A DNA stretch of 25,538 bases from Thioploca sp. (GTDB lineage: Bacteria; Pseudomonadota; Gammaproteobacteria; Beggiatoales; Beggiatoaceae), in assembly GCA_011371325.1 (NCBI GenBank), contig DRQV01000281.1:1-25538 (forward strand), in the 5' to 3' direction. A program made the translations under genes and the position numbers. Positions 22,539-25,538 of the stretch are shown here, in pieces; positions within the stretch are counted from its first letter, which is position 1, and the number at the start of each line of letters is the position of its first letter. Below the pieces are notes generated by a model that had not been told where the DNA came from, searched no databases, and saw nothing but the letters and a program-made list of their open reading frames with translations.

Positions 22539-25538
22539 ATGTTAGTTTTACGTTCCTTGTTATATGGGATAATTTTATTAAGTTTTTCAGCTCAAGCCTT
22601 ACAATTGAATTTAGAATCTACTGATAATAGTACACAAATCATAATTAGTAATGATCAAAACTTAGATGATGTGGATATATATTTAGTATGGTTCGATTTA
22701 GATTCTAATGAATTTAAATCATTAATATCATCCTTAAAATGGAAAAAAGGTTTAGCTTCAGTATATCCAAATGCTATTGATATAAAACCTTTTGCAGCAT
22801 TTAAAGTAGCAGATTTTGATGAATCTTGTCCGGAAAATCATCGTTGTTTTTTAGCATTGATAGCAGTTGGAGCTAACGAAAATCCAATTAATACTGATTT
22901 ATGGCAAGCTTCCACTTTATTACCTTTAAGTTTGACAGCAAGCAGAGAACGTTTACCAGGCCAACAATTTTTTTTACCAAATGATTACGTAAATAATTAT
23001 CGCGTATCAAAAGATGCTATTAATATGGTTGTTAATGAATCTTCTGAACCAGCTAGTTTAACTGAATCAGCTACTCCTGACTATGATGATGACAATAACG
23101 TACAAACTGAAAAACCTGATATTTTCCGTCTAGTTGGCAATAAATTACTATATGCTAATGAAGCAGCAAAACGATTCCAAGTAATTGATGTATCAGATAT
23201 TTCCAAACCAAATTTAATTGCTTCAATTGCTTTGTCTGGTAATCCTAAAGAACTTTATATAATAGATGATTACTATATATTACTACAAGTTAATTACAAT
23301 AGTTATAACGAGGCCGCAACTGAACTAATAGTTTTACAACAAGGTGCTGATAATAGATTGAATACAATAGATAAAATGACTATATCAGGTAGATTTATTG
23401 AATCAAGACGAAGAGGGAATTATATTTATAGTGTTAGCGAACGATATGATTCGATTGATGAAATATGTAAAGTTTGTGTTACAACATATTTTGCTAATAG
23501 AAATAATTTATCTATCAATGTTTTAGAGTTAAAAAATACTGGAAAATTAGAAGTTATTGATGAAGCTAAAATTATAGGTTATTCTCCCCAAATAGCAATT
23601 TTCTCTGATAATTTGGTAATTGCTAATCATAATCCAGAAGAAGATAAATGGCGGACTACCCAAATCCAAGTATTTGATTTGACTCAATCTGATCCATTGG
23701 TAGAATTACCATTAATTAAAGTCCCTGGTCAAGTTCCATCTGAATTTCATTTAAATGTATTAAATCAACAATTACGAGTTGTTTATGGTCCAGAAAATCG
23801 CACTGATGGTAGTACTTTAGCCATTTATAATTTGACTCCAGAACAAGTTACTTTAGCTGGTCAAGTTGATAAAATAGCTCCGGGAGAAGGTTTATTTGCC
23901 ACTAGATTTGTTGATGACCGAGCTTTTATCGTAACTTATGAACGCACTGATCCTTTATGGGTTATTGATCTCAGCGATTCTTCTAATCCCACGATACTTG
24001 GCGAATTAATAATTCCTGGTTGGTCAGAAAAACTATTCTTTCATGAAGATCGTTTATTTGCGGTTGGTATGGATGATCAAGTTAAAGAAAATGAGGATAT
24101 AAAAAGAGCTAGACGAGTCGCTATTTCTTTGTTTGATGTTGAAAACCCAACTAAACCAGCTTTAATAAATCGTATAACTCCTTTGGTAAATCAAGTATCT
24201 TATAGTTGGTCACCAGCATTAGATGATGAAAGAGCTTTATTATTGGATTGGCAAGATGCTTTTGCTGCTTTACCGATAAATTCATGGGAAGCAAATGTTG
24301 GTAATAATTTACAAATTATATCGTTTACTGATGATAAACTGAAAGATGTTGGTTTGCTACCTACTTCAACTGAAATTCAACGTAGTTTAATGCTTGATTC
24401 TAATATATTGGCTGGCTTAAGCAATCAATCTTTAATTACTTTACGTTGGGGAGTTGATAAAAAACCAGAAATATTGGCTGAATTAGAATTAGCTACCAAT
24501 TTAACCTGGTTAAAACTCCAAAATGAAAAATTATGGAGTGCTTCTATGGGTAATAAAGGTTATCATCGTTTACATCTGTATAATACTAGTAATTTGGAAG
24601 CCCCCAAACAGAGTTGGTTATTGTCAAAAAGTTATAATGATTTAATGATGGATGAAGATATGGTGGTATTTTATAATAATTATGAACCGTTAGAAGTACA
24701 GGTATTCGATAAAAAAACTGAACAACTATTTTCTCCACAACTACTTGAACTATCAGAAAAAATAGATAATAATCAAGAAAGACGTCCCGCCCCAATTAAT
24801 GACATGATATGGTATGATCGTCGACCTCCTTTATTACATGATGGATGGTTTTATCTTGCCGAACAACGCTCTTTTAAGCATCATCCTAATATGATCTTAC
24901 CGTTACCAGAACAAGATTATTGGCAATCGCAATGGGTATTACGCAGCTGGAATTTACAAATAGATAAACCGGTTGAATCTGTAACTCGTTCAATTCCTGG
25001 CTGGCCATTGGCAATCACCGAATCTGGTAATTTAATTACTCAGGAAATGGATGAAGATAGACAACAACGTTTGAATTTATTGGCATTAAAACCTAATAAT
25101 GCCGTATTATTAGATAGTTACAATCTTTCATGTGATGGATATATTTCTTTTATATGGGCAACTAATACATTGTATGCAAGTTGTCAAAATAAACCTATGA
25201 TTAAGCCGGAAAATCCAATTCTAGTAGAAGCAATGTCTGATGAAACATCTGGGGGAGTTTCCGAGCAATCTACAATATCTGAAAAACCAATCGATATAGA
25301 AGAGTTTTCTCCAACAACCAAAATAACACAATTAAATCCAACTGATAAAGGCTTTAAAGAGGTTGATAGTTGGATTTTACCAGGGCAGGTTCGTTTAAAA
25401 TTTGCAATTGATGGAGTTGTATTGGTAAATACTAATAACTATTGGTATTATGATGTTTCAATGGAAAAGTCATCTATACTTTCTCAGCAAGAATTAGGTT
25501 GTAATGTTTATCAATTAATTCCTGAACAAGAACCACGA
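22539..25538 (+). CDS. Large secreted beta-propeller domain protein, 3' end outside window
   Basis: An open frame starts at the ATG at 22539 behind an excellent AAGGAGA (22526-22532) and continues without a stop for exactly 1000 codons to the last base. Residues 1-19 are a signal peptide (LLYGIILLSFSAQA). Residues 20-170 form an N-terminal beta-rich domain with two cysteines (FDESCPENHRCF). A Ser/Glu/Asp-rich linker follows, then at about 178 ATPDYDDDNNVQTEKPDIFRLVGNKLLYAN, resembling the entry motif of the secreted beta-propeller family PF09826. Repeated VIDVSDISKPN, VIDLSDSSNPT and LFDVENPTKPA strings mark propeller blades. Typical members of that family are clearly shorter, so this is an enlarged version, probably with a second propeller-like half (about 680-1000). 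Role unknown; extracellular or periplasmic by its signal peptide. Confidence 0.8.
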   Translation, partial: MLVLRSLLYGIILLSFSAQALQLNLESTDNSTQIIISNDQNLDDVDIYLVWFDLDSNEFKSLISSLKWKKGLASVYPNAIDIKPFAAFKVADFDESCPENHRCFLALIAVGANENPINTDLWQASTLLPLSLTASRERLPGQQFFLPNDYVNNYRVSKDAINMVVNESSEPASLTESATPDYDDDNNVQTEKPDIFRLVGNKLLYANEAAKRFQVIDVSDISKPNLIASIALSGNPKELYIIDDYYILLQVNYNSYNEAATELIVLQQGADNRLNTIDKMTISGRFIESRRRGNYIYSVSERYDSIDEICKVCVTTYFANRNNLSINVLELKNTGKLEVIDEAKIIGYSPQIAIFSDNLVIANHNPEEDKWRTTQIQVFDLTQSDPLVELPLIKVPGQVPSEFHLNVLNQQLRVVYGPENRTDGSTLAIYNLTPEQVTLAGQVDKIAPGEGLFATRFVDDRAFIVTYERTDPLWVIDLSDSSNPTILGELIIPGWSEKLFFHEDRLFAVGMDDQVKENEDIKRARRVAISLFDVENPTKPALINRITPLVNQVSYSWSPALDDERALLLDWQDAFAALPINSWEANVGNNLQIISFTDDKLKDVGLLPTSTEIQRSLMLDSNILAGLSNQSLITLRWGVDKKPEILAELELATNLTWLKLQNEKLWSASMGNKGYHRLHLYNTSNLEAPKQSWLLSKSYNDLMMDEDMVVFYNNYEPLEVQVFDKKTEQLFSPQLLELSEKIDNNQERRPAPINDMIWYDRRPPLLHDGWFYLAEQRSFKHHPNMILPLPEQDYWQSQWVLRSWNLQIDKPVESVTRSIPGWPLAITESGNLITQEMDEDRQQRLNLLALKPNNAVLLDSYNLSCDGYISFIWATNTLYASCQNKPMIKPENPILVEAMSDETSGGVSEQSTISEKPIDIEEFSPTTKITQLNPTDKGFKEVDSWILPGQVRLKFAIDGVVLVNTNNYWYYDVSMEKSSILSQQELGCNVYQLIPEQEPR

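Noticed and set aside
24586..24795. 69-codon minus-strand reading frame
   Set aside because: It lies fully antisense within the beta-propeller gene, which has a strong start and 1000 continuous codons.

Overview
The window is A+T-rich DNA (about one third G+C by eye) from a Gram-negative bacterium, most likely a gammaproteobacterium. Evidence for this is the combination of BamB, type II secretion pseudopilin GspG and GspL, UbiD, an MCE protein with its auxiliary subunit, and a PPi-dependent phosphofructokinase. Low-GC sulfur oxidisers (Thiotrichales/Beggiatoa-like) or methanotroph relatives would fit this set, but no single gene here settles the lineage. No phage, transposase gene or CRISPR array is visible. 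This is mostly ordinary chromosome with several orphan pieces of larger systems.

Region by region. 1-3794: the N-terminus of heme O synthase (cyoE, cut by the window edge), a PfkB-type sugar/nucleoside kinase, a formate/nitrite-type channel, and a PPi-dependent phosphofructokinase that converges on the channel gene at a shared hairpin. This is a central-carbon and energy block. 4150-9295: envelope and secreted proteins on the + strand: a secreted protein with two PPC-like domains, an orphan UDP-GlcNAc 2-epimerase-like enzyme of very A+T-rich composition, a periplasmic LysM-SH3b protein, a small DUF971 protein and a small c-type cytochrome. 9486-14127: an enlarged family-5 solute-binding protein, a hairpin-rich leader, then a NosD-type beta-helix protein followed by a FecCD-type permease. 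A minus-strand tRNA-Thr(CGU) abuts the permease stop codon.

14263-17528 (minus strand): squalene synthase, an unrecognised acidic protein flanked by an inverted repeat, and UbiD. A non-coding palindromic MITE-like element lies at 17581-17672. 17696-19377: divergent gspG and gspL, isolated from the rest of a type II secretion operon. 19453-21077 (minus): an MCE-domain protein and its ABC auxiliary subunit, which lacks the usual lipoprotein cysteine; the ATPase and permease are not here. 21199-25538 (+): bamB, then a very long secreted beta-propeller protein that is still open after 1000 codons at the window end.

Common themes are envelope biogenesis and isoprenoid/quinone/heme metabolism (cyoE, squalene synthase, ubiD), with many split gene sets: NosD without NosZ/F/Y, GspG/L without neighbours, and MCE without ATPase and permease. 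I did not find a convincing wholly new multi-gene system. The least ordinary pieces are the NosD-FecCD pair with its structured leader, the solute-binding protein with an internal motif duplication, and the unexplained inverted repeats.
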